From Desmospora profundinema (GTDB lineage Bacteria; Bacillota; Bacilli; Thermoactinomycetales; DSM-45169), in NCBI RefSeq assembly GCF_031454155.1, contig NZ_JAVDQG010000001.1, positions 1-64,000 of the forward strand: a stretch of DNA of 64,000 nucleotides, given 5' to 3'. The notes under the pieces are model-generated. The model was not told the DNA's origin. It did no database searches and worked only from the letters and a program-made list of their open reading frames with translations. A program made the translations under genes and the position numbers. This document shows, in pieces, positions 50,615-61,300 of this stretch; position 1 is the stretch's first letter; each line of letters starts with the position of its first letter.

Positions 50615-50965
50615 ATGAATCCATATGGAGGGCACTTTAAACCTGAAAAAATGAAGGTAGGTGAATCGAGTATGGATCATTTCAAAGATCTTAAAAACAC
50701 ACTCTCTTACATTCACTCGGAACTGAACCGCATGGAAACCATGGCAGGGACGCTTTCGACTGTTGAGCGAGAACATTTCAAAAGACTGACGAACTTTGAT
50801 CATCGCGAGTTGATGGATATCGCTGTGGAAGAACAAAATGCCGCCCGCCAACTGGGAACGATGAAGCAGATGTGTTTGGCAATGGCACAAAAGATCGAAG
50901 GGATGAAGAAAGCAATCGATCGCGGCGAGCTCGGGGAGAGTGCCCAACATGATACGGTTCATTGA
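50615..50965 (+). CDS. Helical protein upstream of the glutamate synthase-like gene
   Basis: The 116-residue protein (DHFKDLKNTLSYIHSELNRM, STVEREHFKRLTNFDHRELM, GTMKQMCLAMAQKIEGMKKA) is helical and acidic and has no membrane segment. Two starts are possible: ATG 50615, or ATG 50672 with GGTAGGTG ahead; the extra N-terminal 19 residues look less conserved. Its end overlaps the next gene by 17 bases, so both are probably co-translated. Its function is unknown. Confidence 0.6.
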   Translation: MNPYGGHFKPEKMKVGESSMDHFKDLKNTLSYIHSELNRMETMAGTLSTVEREHFKRLTNFDHRELMDIAVEEQNAARQLGTMKQMCLAMAQKIEGMKKAIDRGELGESAQHDTVH

Positions 50966-52427
50966 AAATATTATCCGCTCTGCGGTAAATGAAACGATTG
51001 ACAAAGCGGTTACACGGATGATCCGGGATCAATATATCGAAAATCTGTTTGAAATGGTTCCGGCCACAACGAAAGTGGGTCCGACCAATCTGATGGAAAT
51101 CGCCATGCGGGCAAATCAAGGGACTCCCGTCTCCCGTCCGTTGGGCAGTCCGATCCATTTATCTCCGTGGGAGAAGATTCTTTTTAATCCTTGTCACCTT
51201 TTTCGTTTTCCGACCCCTGAAAATGTGGGGATCCGCACCTCTATCACCATTGGGCATCGGGCAAAAAAACCCCTCACCATCTCCATTCCGATCATGATTG
51301 CGGCGATGTCTTTCGGCGGTGCACTGAGTAAAAACACCAAAATCGCTTTGGCCAAAGCGTCAACCGCTGTGGGAACTGCAACCAATTCCGGTGAGGCAGG
51401 TCTGCTGAGAGAAGAAAGGGATTCGGCCCAACTATTCATCGGTCAGTACAATCGGGGCGGCTGGATGAACACACCGGATAAATACAAGCAATTGGACGCG
51501 ATAGAAATCCAATTGGGCCAAGGTGCTCAAGGATCCACTTTCCAACGGACGGCGGCTAAAAATATCGGTGAGGAATTTCGGGAAGTGTTTTGTTTAGATA
51601 AAGGAGAAGACGCCGTGATTCACTCCCGTCTTCCCGGAGTCAATACCAAAGACGATTTCATTCAGCTGGTGCGACGACTCCGGGATGAAACAGGCGTTCC
51701 CGTTGGATTGAAAATAGCCGCTACGCACCATCTTGAAAAGGAATTGGATATTGCGGTTGAAGCGGAAGTGGACTTTGTGACTGTGGATGGAGCCGAAGGC
51801 GGGACACATGGAGGATCCCCCACTCTGCAAGATGACGTCGGCTTGCCCACGCTTTTTGCCGTCTCCAGAGCATCTGAGTTTTTTGCCCGTAAAGGGGTCA
51901 TCCGTGATATTAATCTGATTGCAACCGGGGGGCTTGTTACACCTGGTCAAATGTTAAAAGCCATTGCCCTGGGTGCGGATGGTGTGTACATCGGTACGGC
52001 CGCCGTCATGGCTTTGGTAAGCGAGCAAATGGTAAAAGCCGTACCCTTTGAACCACCTACCAGTCTGGTTGTTTATACTGGAAAAATGACAGACCAATTG
52101 GATGTGGAACAAGCTGCATTAAATTTGACCCGGTATTTGAATGCTTGTGTTCAGGAAATGGAGCATGTAGCGGTTACTCTAGGAAAAACGGCCATCACGG
52201 ATATCACAAAATCCGATCTGTGTACCATTGATCCCTTCATCGCAAAAGCGACCGGAATTCAATTGGGGTACATTTCTTCCGAAAATCAAGATCGTTTTTT
52301 CACGGAAACAGAACCCATGTTTGATGATTACCATTCACCATACAACCAAAACTTGAATGTGTTACCGGTATATACAGAAAGCCAGGACCGAGAAACAAAT
52401 CCCGATAAAATTTCCGATCAAGTGTAG
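50949..52427 (+). CDS. FMN-binding glutamate synthase-like protein
   Basis: The 492-residue protein matches the glutamate synthase/FMN-binding domain: IPIMIAAMSFGGALSKNTKI, GTATNSGEAGLLRE, EIQLGQGAQGSTFQ, FVTVDGAEGGTHGGSPT and ATGGLVTPGQMLKAIALGAD. The amidotransferase domain is absent, as in the Fe-S lacking single-domain family of bacilli. ATG 50949 follows GGGGAGAG. It would catalyse an FMN-linked oxidoreductase reaction; the substrate is not settled for this family. Confidence 0.88.
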   Translation: MIRFIENIIRSAVNETIDKAVTRMIRDQYIENLFEMVPATTKVGPTNLMEIAMRANQGTPVSRPLGSPIHLSPWEKILFNPCHLFRFPTPENVGIRTSITIGHRAKKPLTISIPIMIAAMSFGGALSKNTKIALAKASTAVGTATNSGEAGLLREERDSAQLFIGQYNRGGWMNTPDKYKQLDAIEIQLGQGAQGSTFQRTAAKNIGEEFREVFCLDKGEDAVIHSRLPGVNTKDDFIQLVRRLRDETGVPVGLKIAATHHLEKELDIAVEAEVDFVTVDGAEGGTHGGSPTLQDDVGLPTLFAVSRASEFFARKGVIRDINLIATGGLVTPGQMLKAIALGADGVYIGTAAVMALVSEQMVKAVPFEPPTSLVVYTGKMTDQLDVEQAALNLTRYLNACVQEMEHVAVTLGKTAITDITKSDLCTIDPFIAKATGIQLGYISSENQDRFFTETEPMFDDYHSPYNQNLNVLPVYTESQDRETNPDKISDQV

Positions 52428-52557
52428 TTCTGGAACTGTCGGTTCAGCTTTTTGACAGTAAGACCGTTAAGGTGTGAGAGTCAAACTGGATTTCAAGAAC
52501 CATTGAGATGCGATCCTGTCTGTTCATTTGATATCCAGCCTGTTGTCAGATTACAAA

Positions 52558-52592
52558 ACCCCCCTCTGCGTTTGCGGAAGGGGGTTCTGTTC
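52558..52592 (+). terminator. Rho-independent terminator
   Basis: AACCCCCC on the left pairs with AGGGGGTT on the right around a Tgcg/tgcg-rich loop, followed by CTGTTC. One bulge is present. Confidence 0.65.
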
Positions 52593-52765
52593 AACAGGAT
52601 GGCCCCACACATAGTCGGTCATATCTATTACGGATCCTCTTGAAAAGGCCTTTACAGAGGATTAATATAAAATATTTTTTTAAATGACAAAATAATCACA
52701 CTACAATCCTCTATTTTCTGGTATAGTTGGTTATGTAGTAAATTCCAAAAAAGGGGAGAGGCAAA

Positions 52766-54181
52766 TTGCAGACGAAACGTCCATTTTGGAAGAGAAGTCT
52801 GTTCAGCAGCCTGTTTGTATTGATTCTCCTTTGGACGACGACGGTGGAAATCGCCGATGCCACGCCAACTGCTGGAGGCGGACAAGCCCAAACAGAAAAA
52901 GGAGGATTCTACTGGCTCCCGAACGATCCAGAGAAAGTAGACGAGATCACCCAGATATTCAAGGAAGGCCAATCAATAGAAGAGCTGGGTCTTAAACCGG
53001 GCAAGATCCAGAAACGGAAAGGTTTCAAGAGCCTGGAAGAGATGAGAGCTGCAGACGAAAAGAGTACTGCGACCTATGATGCGAATCCAGGTGCCCCTGA
53101 AATGACGACACAGGGATGGCAACCGCCGAGGTTTGAGTACGATTATATCCGATCGGTCGATGAGTGCATAAATAACCCGGCCAGTAATACCGAAGAGGGC
53201 TGGATCAAGAACCATTATGCATACTGCTGGACTGACATCGCGACTTATCAGATTCCTCGAAGGTGCTTTTTAGGGATCTGCTTTTACGATGGAGTACAGA
53301 TACGCTTTACAGTACTCGGTTACGGATCGAACCATGACCGAAAGGCGCGTTTTACCTACTTTATCGATGACATTCTGGTTACCAACCCCAGATTGAACGG
53401 AGCGAAGTTGAAGGTTGACCTGCTTTGTGAACCAAAGGTGAATCCGGGTGACTGCAAGCCTAATCCTATCACACCGGCAGAAGAACGAACCATCGCCGAG
53501 TGGAGGAATCAGCACGTTGGCTATAAGGATTTCTTGTCCGACGCGCCCGATGCCACCGATTTTAATCCCGACCGGATCGGCTACATGGAGTTTTGGCCGC
53601 AGTTAACCATAAAAGACCCTCCAAGAAAATTTACAAGGACGATCGATGGGCCCAAACAAACGGTACGCTTTGACTCGGCTACCTATATGTTTGCCTTTCC
53701 AGATCAATATTTCCGACATGGAGCCATTTTCAGCAAAACGAATGCTGTATTAAATGTCCCAATCAATGATCCCCAATTTTCCGTTTTACGCGAAGCAGGT
53801 GAACACTGGAAACATGCAATGGAAAATCCTGAAGAAACCAAGCCTACTGTGCTTGGAAAGAAGATTCCCGGGGCTCTTGGGGATCGACCCTTAACACGGA
53901 TGTATACGAGACGCCATCCTGACGAGTATGCGGCAAACAGGAACAAGACGAGAGCAACCTGCGATAGAGAATTTAGAGATGAAGACAGAACAGGAAAACA
54001 ATGCGATGAGTTTCCCTTTGCTTCAACTTGGGAAGGATCATCGACCAATGGGATGGATTGGTTCTCCGTAAAGTTGATTTCAAAAGAAGCAAACGAAGCG
54101 GCAGGTAGTTGGCTAGGATCGTGGTATGCCTATGACAGGATTTTGGATGGGGATTATTTCTACGTCCGTGTCAGAGAGTAG
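52766..54181 (+). CDS. Secreted protein with C-terminal NucA/NucB deoxyribonuclease domain (paralogue 2)
   Basis: TTG 52766 after GGGGAGAGG opens a protein with signal peptide (SLFSSLFVLILLWTTTVEIA). It shares with the 45332 gene the GWIKNHYAYCW region, GYGSNHDRKARFTYFIDDIL, and the C-terminal RNKTRATCDREFRDEDRT, QCDEFPFASTWEGSS and AGSWLGSWYAYDRILDG. The mature part keeps most cysteines. It lies 6 kb from its paralogue, on the opposite strand. A terminator at 54214 closes it. Confidence 0.85.
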   Translation: MQTKRPFWKRSLFSSLFVLILLWTTTVEIADATPTAGGGQAQTEKGGFYWLPNDPEKVDEITQIFKEGQSIEELGLKPGKIQKRKGFKSLEEMRAADEKSTATYDANPGAPEMTTQGWQPPRFEYDYIRSVDECINNPASNTEEGWIKNHYAYCWTDIATYQIPRRCFLGICFYDGVQIRFTVLGYGSNHDRKARFTYFIDDILVTNPRLNGAKLKVDLLCEPKVNPGDCKPNPITPAEERTIAEWRNQHVGYKDFLSDAPDATDFNPDRIGYMEFWPQLTIKDPPRKFTRTIDGPKQTVRFDSATYMFAFPDQYFRHGAIFSKTNAVLNVPINDPQFSVLREAGEHWKHAMENPEETKPTVLGKKIPGALGDRPLTRMYTRRHPDEYAANRNKTRATCDREFRDEDRTGKQCDEFPFASTWEGSSTNGMDWFSVKLISKEANEAAGSWLGSWYAYDRILDGDYFYVRVRE

Positions 54182-54213
54182 TGACTAACACATCGGCCAA
54201 GTGATTTTGAATG

Positions 54214-54239
54214 CCCCTATTCTTTTGGATAGGGGTTTT
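54214..54239 (+). terminator. Rho-independent terminator
   Basis: CCCCTAT and ATAGGGG with an eight-base loop run into TTTTC. Confidence 0.8.
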
Positions 54240-54348
54240 CTTCTCCTTGCGGAGATAAACTTAAAAGGAAAGGCTACCGCATTATTGGTGGCTTCGGCCG
54301 ATCTAGGAATACTAATATCCATTCCATTATAAAGGAAAGGAATATTGG

Positions 54349-54492
54349 ATGATTCCAAATCCTAGCGGCGGATGGCTGTTTTATGAATCCGGACCCATCG
54401 ATGAACAACACTATCATACTTGGAAAGAAATGATGGAAAAAATTCGTCTCGATGGAAAGACCATTAAGGAGATTTGGCCGGAAACATGTTAA
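54349..54492 (+). CDS. Small acidic protein of unknown function
   Basis: AAAGGAAAGG lies eight bases before ATG 54349. The 47-residue protein (MIPNPSGGWLFYESGPIDEQ, HYHTWKEMMEKIRLDGKTIK, EIWPETC) has no signal or membrane segment. It is followed by a strong terminator. No family is recognised. Confidence 0.5.
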   Translation: MIPNPSGGWLFYESGPIDEQHYHTWKEMMEKIRLDGKTIKEIWPETC

Positions 54493-54528
54493 TTAGGATA
54501 ATAAGCGTTCTACTATAAGATTATGAAG

Positions 54529-54560
54529 CAAAACCAGGTGTAAACGTTCACCTGGTTTTG
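54529..54560 (+). terminator. Rho-independent terminator
   Basis: A perfect 12-bp stem (CAAAACCAGGTG / CACCTGGTTTTG) has an eight-base loop and is followed by CTATTTTTG. Confidence 0.85.
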
Positions 54561-54977
54561 CTATTTTTGATTTACTTTAGCAGTGTGTTTCCTCCGCTTC
54601 TTTTACGGTTGTTCGTTGTGTTACACGCTTTCCGATCTTCTAAATCTCTCACGTTTTCTGACGCTGCCTCACACGTGTCACCTGATGACCATAGATGTAT
54701 TTCCCGGGTGAAGTTTTGTTCTCGGTGTACGCATGAAAGTTCGTTCCCCATCGATACGGATAGTAGAATGCTTCTCGATTCAATGGATGTTCCTCCTTCT
54801 GTTATTTGCCGATATCATATTTGGCTGTATCGGTTCTAGATGATTGTCCATGCAACATTGGGTGATCGGCTATTCGATACAGCAGTGGGTTTCTTAGCTA
54901 AGTAACCTGTAGAAGATCCATTTTCGTGTCAATTCTTGTCGAAGAATCAATTATTTTGTTATATATGAGATTTTCTC
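54561..54977. other. Region upstream of the NRPS promoter
   Basis: No gene is supported; a 93-codon frame at 54558-54839 has no ribosome site and does not look like a protein. Confidence 0.4.
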
Positions 54978-55006
54978 TTGACGAAGTACTCTATGGTTTA
55001 TATTCT
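54978..55006 (+). promoter_or_regulatory. Sigma-A-type promoter of the NRPS operon
   Basis: TTGACG (54978-54983) and TATTCT (55001-55006) are 17 bases apart. The following 340-base leader has an AGGAGG (55035-55040) and a short frame (ending LSLCYPY) before the true ribosome site at 55334, so translation of a leader peptide is possible. Confidence 0.6.
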
Positions 55007-55349
55007 GTTTTTATAGATAGTAATTTTTTATTAGGAGGAAACCTTTAAGAAAGTGATACAAATGTTAAGCCTGTGTTATCCATATTAATAAAGCATTGAA
55101 CATGTCGGCGTCATGTTTAGATGGAGTGATCCAGTATCCGATCGCTGCTCTTTTCCGCGATCACCTGTAGTCTGGATCCGTACCGGGTCCATAAGGGTTG
55201 TTCATTCTCTTCTTCAGCGAGACAAGTTTGTGAAAAAATAATCATTCTGCTGACACTTTCATGATAGCATGATTTTTGAATTATCAAAAAAATTTTGATT
55301 GATTTATTTAGATTTCAACGATAGATGTGTGAAAAGGAGGCAGGTTGGA

Positions 55350-58300
55350 ATGGTTCACCCCTATCCTTTAACCGCAGCTCAAAAGAGAATGTGGTATACA
55401 GAATCGATCTTTCCTCATACGAGTGTCTCCAATATCGTTGTACGAACGAAAGTAGCGAATGTCGATCTTGAGCTGATGGAGAAGGCGATTCAGATCTTGG
55501 TTTCCCAGCATGAGATGTTGCGTGTTCGATTGGTTGCCCAAGACGGGAGGGAACCTGCCCAATACATATCGGATGAATCATCGGTAGAGTTGAAAGTCGT
55601 CGATCTCAGTGATCGGGATCAAGAACAATTGGAAGGCTGGTTTCAGGAGGAGGCCAAAGTTCCATTGGGCTTCTACGAATCCAGCCTCTATGATTTTGTG
55701 GCGGTGAAGTGGAAAGAAGAAACGTTTTTACTGATCAAGTGCCATCACATGATCATGGATGGAATCTCCGTCAATCTATTGGGGCAGAAGATGAAAGCGA
55801 TCTATGAACGATTAAAGCGGGGTTTGCCTATTGATCCACCGGCTCCATATGGATTGGCTCATTATATCGAGTCGGAAGCCGCCTATCGGAAGTCCAAACG
55901 GTTTCTGAAAGATCAACAGTTTTGGCATGAGGAGTTTGAGCGGATTCCTTCCTATTTGGCCATGCGTGTGAATCCATTATATACAACCAGCATCGCAGCC
56001 AATCGGAGGACATTTGTCATTCCGTCCGATTTAAAACAGCGGATGGAAAGGTTTTGCCAGAAGCACCAAACCAGCATGTATACCTTGTTTATGTCTGCGA
56101 TGTTTATTTATTTTTCCCGTATTTACAACGAGAAAGAGATGGTATTGGGAACGTATGTGGGCAATCGGAAGCGTGAGGAACGCGATGCACTTGGCATGTT
56201 TGTCAGTACGGTCCCTTTTCGTATGGAGATCAGCGATGATCTTCCGGTTTTGGAATGGCTGCGAATGGTGAATCGGAAACAGATGAGGATTTTCCGTCAT
56301 CAAAAATATCCATATAATCAATTGGTTCAGGAGTTGCAGCATCAGGGGCGCGATGTGAAGCAGCTGTTTACGGTCGGCGCTGAATACCAGGAGATCACGG
56401 AAGATGGCGATGTTCTGTTCAATGGATACGATTTCTATGAGATCAATGTTCACATCAAAAACTGGATGAAGATGGATCAACTGGAGTTGCATGTGGATTT
56501 TCGCAAGGAGCTGTTTCAAGAGGATGAGATCGAACAGCTGGTTCAACGGCTGGTTACCCTGATCCAGGATATGGTTCAGTCGCCGGACAAGCCGATCGCC
56601 CATCTGGAAATCTGCACAGAATCAGAGAGACAAAAACAGTTGGTGGAGTGGATTGATACGGAAGCGGATTTCCCAAAAGATCAAACCATTCATGGGCGGT
56701 TTGCGGATCAAGCAGTCCAAACCCCCCATCATACAGCGGTGGTATACAAGGAAGAGAAGCTGACATATCAAGAGTTGCATGAACGGTCTAACAGCGTTGC
56801 ACGCGTGCTCTTGCAGCAGGGGGTCAAACCGGGTGACCGGGTCGGATTAGTGATGGAGAAGTCACACGATTTCATCGTGGGTATGTTGGCGATTCTAAAA
56901 TCGGGTGGGGCGTATGTCCCCATCGATCCGGAGTATCCAGTTGCCCGTATTCGATATCTATTAGAAGACAGCCGGGCAGAAATCATTGTCAGTCAAACTT
57001 CTGTCATCGCAAGGTTGAATCAATCGGGAGAAGGGTCTCGTAAATGGCTGAATATCCAAAGGATGGACCAAACCGAATTCGATGGGTCTCATCTGACCTC
57101 CGAACATCAACCGACCGATTTAGCCTATGTGATTTATACCTCTGGGACGACGGGACAGCCAAAAGGAGTGATGGTGGAACATCGCAGTGTCATGAATCTG
57201 GTCACCGATAGTCGACAACGGTTGGGGATTCAACCAGGAGACCGCATCGGACAATTCGCCAGTATTTCTTTTGATGCATCGGTTTGGGAAGTATACGTGG
57301 GGCTGTTAACGGGAGCCAGCCTCTATCTGATTCCAAAGGAAACAATCGAGGAGCCTGCGAGATTTGAATCCTATGTAAAAGAGCATGAACTGACTGTACT
57401 CTCTCTGTCTGCCACCTATTTGAACCAGCTGGATCCGACAAACATGACGGCGCTTCCTCATTTGCGTCACGTTTTAGCCATTGGCTCCGCCAGTTCTCCG
57501 AACCTTGCTAAAAGATGGAAAGAAAAATATGTGAATGCGTACGGACCCGCTGAGGCGGCGGTTTATACGACGATGTGGCAGGGAGAGGGAGCGATCGATT
57601 CCTTGCCCTATGCCCCCATTGGGAAGCCGATTCGCAATGCAAATGTGTATATCGTCAATCCAAATCAAAAGCTGCAGCCGATTGGCATTCCGGGAGAGTT
57701 GTGCATTGGCGGCGTCGGATTGGCGCGTGGTTATCTGGGAAAACCTGCGCTCACAGCGGAAAAATTTGTTCCCAATCCCTTTGCGAAAGGACAACGGATG
57801 TATCGGACCGGTGATTTAGCCCGATACTTGCCCGATGGGAATATTGAATTTTTGGGACGGATGGATCATCAGGTAAAAGTGCGAGGCTATCGAATTGAGC
57901 CGGGAGAGATTGAATCGGCGCTCTTGGAGCATCCCAAGGTAAAAGAGGCGACGGTACGAGACTGGAAGGATGATCAGGGTGAAGCGGATCTATGTGGGTA
58001 TGTGGTGTTGGAAGAGAGCGTCTCAAGCAGTCAGGTGAAAACATACCTCAGTCAAAAACTGCCTCCTTATATGATTCCGTCTTTTGTGTTGGAAATCGAT
58101 CAGATTCCTCTTACCCCCAACGGGAAAGTGGATCGGGATGCCTTGCCGAAACCGGACGGCGCAAAGCTGGAGGCGGAATATATCCCGCCTGTGACGGAAA
58201 TGGAAAAGACATTGGTCCGCTTGTGGGAGCAGGTGCTGGGAACAAAAAATGTCGGCGTCACCCATTCTTTTTTCGAACTAGGCGGGAATTCCATCAAGGC

Positions 58301-61300
58301 GATTCAATTGGTCAACCTTCTCCGTCAGGAACGAATCCATGTGGAGGTACGGGATCTTTTTCGTTATCCAACCATCTCCGAGCTGTGCCTGCATGGTAAA
58401 GAAAGAAAGTCCGACGCGCTGTTGCTCCCGGCTGTCGTAGAAGATAAAAAGAATCTCCATCAACCGTTTCCGTTGACGGAAATCCAGTTGGCTTATTTAC
58501 TCGGACGCAATTCACATTTTGAGTTGGGCGGGGTGGCCACACACAGCTATCTGGAATGGGAAACGTCATTGGATATGGAACGCTTGAATCAAGGCTTGCA
58601 GCAAGTGATCAAGCGTCATCCCATGTTGCGAGCCGTCGTTTTGCCAAACGGAACACAACAGATCCTTTCTGAGGAGCTCACTTATACGATTGAAGTCGAG
58701 GATTTAACCGGGTTGAGCCTGGATGAACAAGAAGAGCGGCTGCAGATGGAGCGCGCCCGCATGTCCCATCAAGTCTTTCCACCCGACAAGTGGCCGTTGT
58801 TTGAATTGAAGGCGTTCCGTGTCGATGATGCGACGCATTGGCTCTGTTGCAGTTTTGATGTGCTGGTGATGGACGGAGCCAGTTTGCGCATCTTTTGGAA
58901 AGAATGGATGCATGTTTATCATCAGCCCGAGCGTTCGCTGCCGTCGCTGCAGTTAACCTTTCGCGACTATATGTCAGCTTATCAACAGATTCAACACAGT
59001 CCCATCTACGAGAAAGCGAAAGCGTATTGGCTGAGCAAGCGGGATCATTTCCCATCTGCACCGGCATTGCGCATCCAGACCCATACCGATGAAGTGGTTG
59101 AGCCTCGTTTCAAATGCTTGCACCAAACGATCAGCGGGGATAAATGGACAAAAATCAAGCAATGGGCACAAACCCATCGAGTGACTCCCTCCGCCCTGCT
59201 ATGTACGGCATATGGGGAGATCTTGGCCCATTGGTCCAATCAAAGGCGGCTGGCCATTAATTCAACCGTGTTTAACCGGTATCCTGTTCACCCGGAAGTG
59301 GAACAGATTGTCGGCGATTTCACTTCCTTGATTTTACTGGATCTGGACTTGCCTTCGGATCAACCGTTTATCGACAAAGTCCGCCAAACACAAGGGACCA
59401 TGATGGAGGGCTTGGAACATCGCTATTATGACGGGGTTCGTTTCCTGCGGGATCTCATACAGGTCGGACAGATGGAAACGAGGGCTTTGATGCCGATCAT
59501 CTTTACATCCTTGCTGCTCGATGACGACGGATTCAACTGGACTGACATCGGTTCCCTGCGTTACATAACCGCCCAAACCCCGCAGGTGTACCTGGATGTT
59601 GTGGTCACCGAGCAAAACGGCGAATTGGTCATGATGTGGAATTATGTGGAGCAGTTGTTTGATGAAGACATGATCCGGACCATGTTGGATCAATATGCAG
59701 CGATGTTGGAACAGTTGGCAGAAAAGAAAGAACCGGCTCCCCTCCAGCTGACTTCGTCGGAACAAGCCTTGCTTACGCAATACAACCAAACAGAAGAGAA
59801 GCTTCCAATAACCACGCTGCATCAATTATTTGTGGAACAAGCCAAGCATACACCCGATCAAACAGCGGTGGTTTTGGGACAGCAGCGGATCACCTATCAG
59901 GAGCTGGATCGATGCTCCAATCAGGTGGCCCATCATCTGCGGGAACGAGGGTTTGGTGTCGGCGATCGCATCGGGGTGTTGGCAGACCGCAAGCTGGAAA
60001 CGATCATCAATCTCCTGGGAGTCGTGAAAGCGGGTGCGGCTTATGTCCCGTTAGACCCGGACCATCCAAAGGAACGGCGGGATTATGTCCTGCATCATAG
60101 TCGATGCCAAACGGTTATCACCCCTGATTGGTATCAAGAACAAGCCCTGCATGATGCGCCCGCTGATGAGGGGATAAGCGGTGCAACCCCGGAGGATGTG
60201 GCCTATGTCATCTATACCTCAGGCAGCACAGGTAAACCGAAAGGGGTTGTCGTTTCGCACGGAGCGGCAGCCAATACCATTCAAGATATCAACCGGAAGT
60301 TCGGGGTGAATGCACAGGATCGGGTGATCGGCATTTCCTCCATCTGCTTTGATCTGTCGGTCTATGATATTTTCGGCACCTTAAGTGCTGGTGCGACACT
60401 GGTGATGGTGAAGGATCAACGGGACGTCCGCCGGTTGGTCGAGACAGTGGAGCAATATGAGATAACGATTTGGAACTCGGTTCCTGTGATCTTGGATCTC
60501 GCTTTGCAATCCGTCGATTCCCTCTTTGACAATCAGTCGTTGCGTTTAACCCTGCTAAGCGGTGACTGGATTCCGCTGGCTCTTCCGGAAAAGGTGAATC
60601 AACATTTTCCGCATGCCGACGTGATCTCCCTGGGGGGAGCGACGGAGGCCTCCATTTGGTCCATCTATTATCCGATTGAAGAGGTAAGTCCAAAGTGGAA
60701 GAGTATCCCCTATGGAAGGCCGTTGGCGAACCAGCAGTATTATGTGTTGAATGATCAGTTAAAGCCCTGTCCGATCGGTGTGGAAGGGGAGTTGTACATT
60801 GGGGGATGCGGCTTGGCGGCCGGATATTTATTTGATGAGGAGAAGACAAGACAAGCATTTATCCAGCATCCCACGCTGGGGCGGTTGTATCGTACGGGCG
60901 ATTACGGTGTTCTGCATCGCAGCGGCTACATTGAATTTTTAGGACGGAAAGATCACCAAGTAAAGATTCAGGGGTATCGCGTGGAGCTGGAAGAGATCAG
61001 TAATACACTATTAACCCAAGAATCGATTACACAGGCCGTTGTCATCGATCGGACGGAAGAGGGCAGGAAAGTGCTCTGCGCTTATTTTGCCGCTGAAGAA
61101 AAGATCGATGGATCTAGAATGCGCGACTGGCTCGCCCGCTTATTACCGAGCTATATGGTTCCCGCCTACTTTGTGCAAGTAGAGCAGCTTCCCTTAAATC
61201 CCAATGGAAAGATCGATCGAAATGCGCTGCCTGAACCGGCCGGGTTTTCCCAGCCGCAAACCGATTACGTCGGCCCGAGAAGTGAAGCGGAAGCAACGCT

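Noticed and set aside
55100-55260. Possible T-box or riboswitch in the NRPS leader
   Set aside because: No AGGGTGG T-box core or known aptamer motif is found; only a ribosome site and weak pairings are seen.
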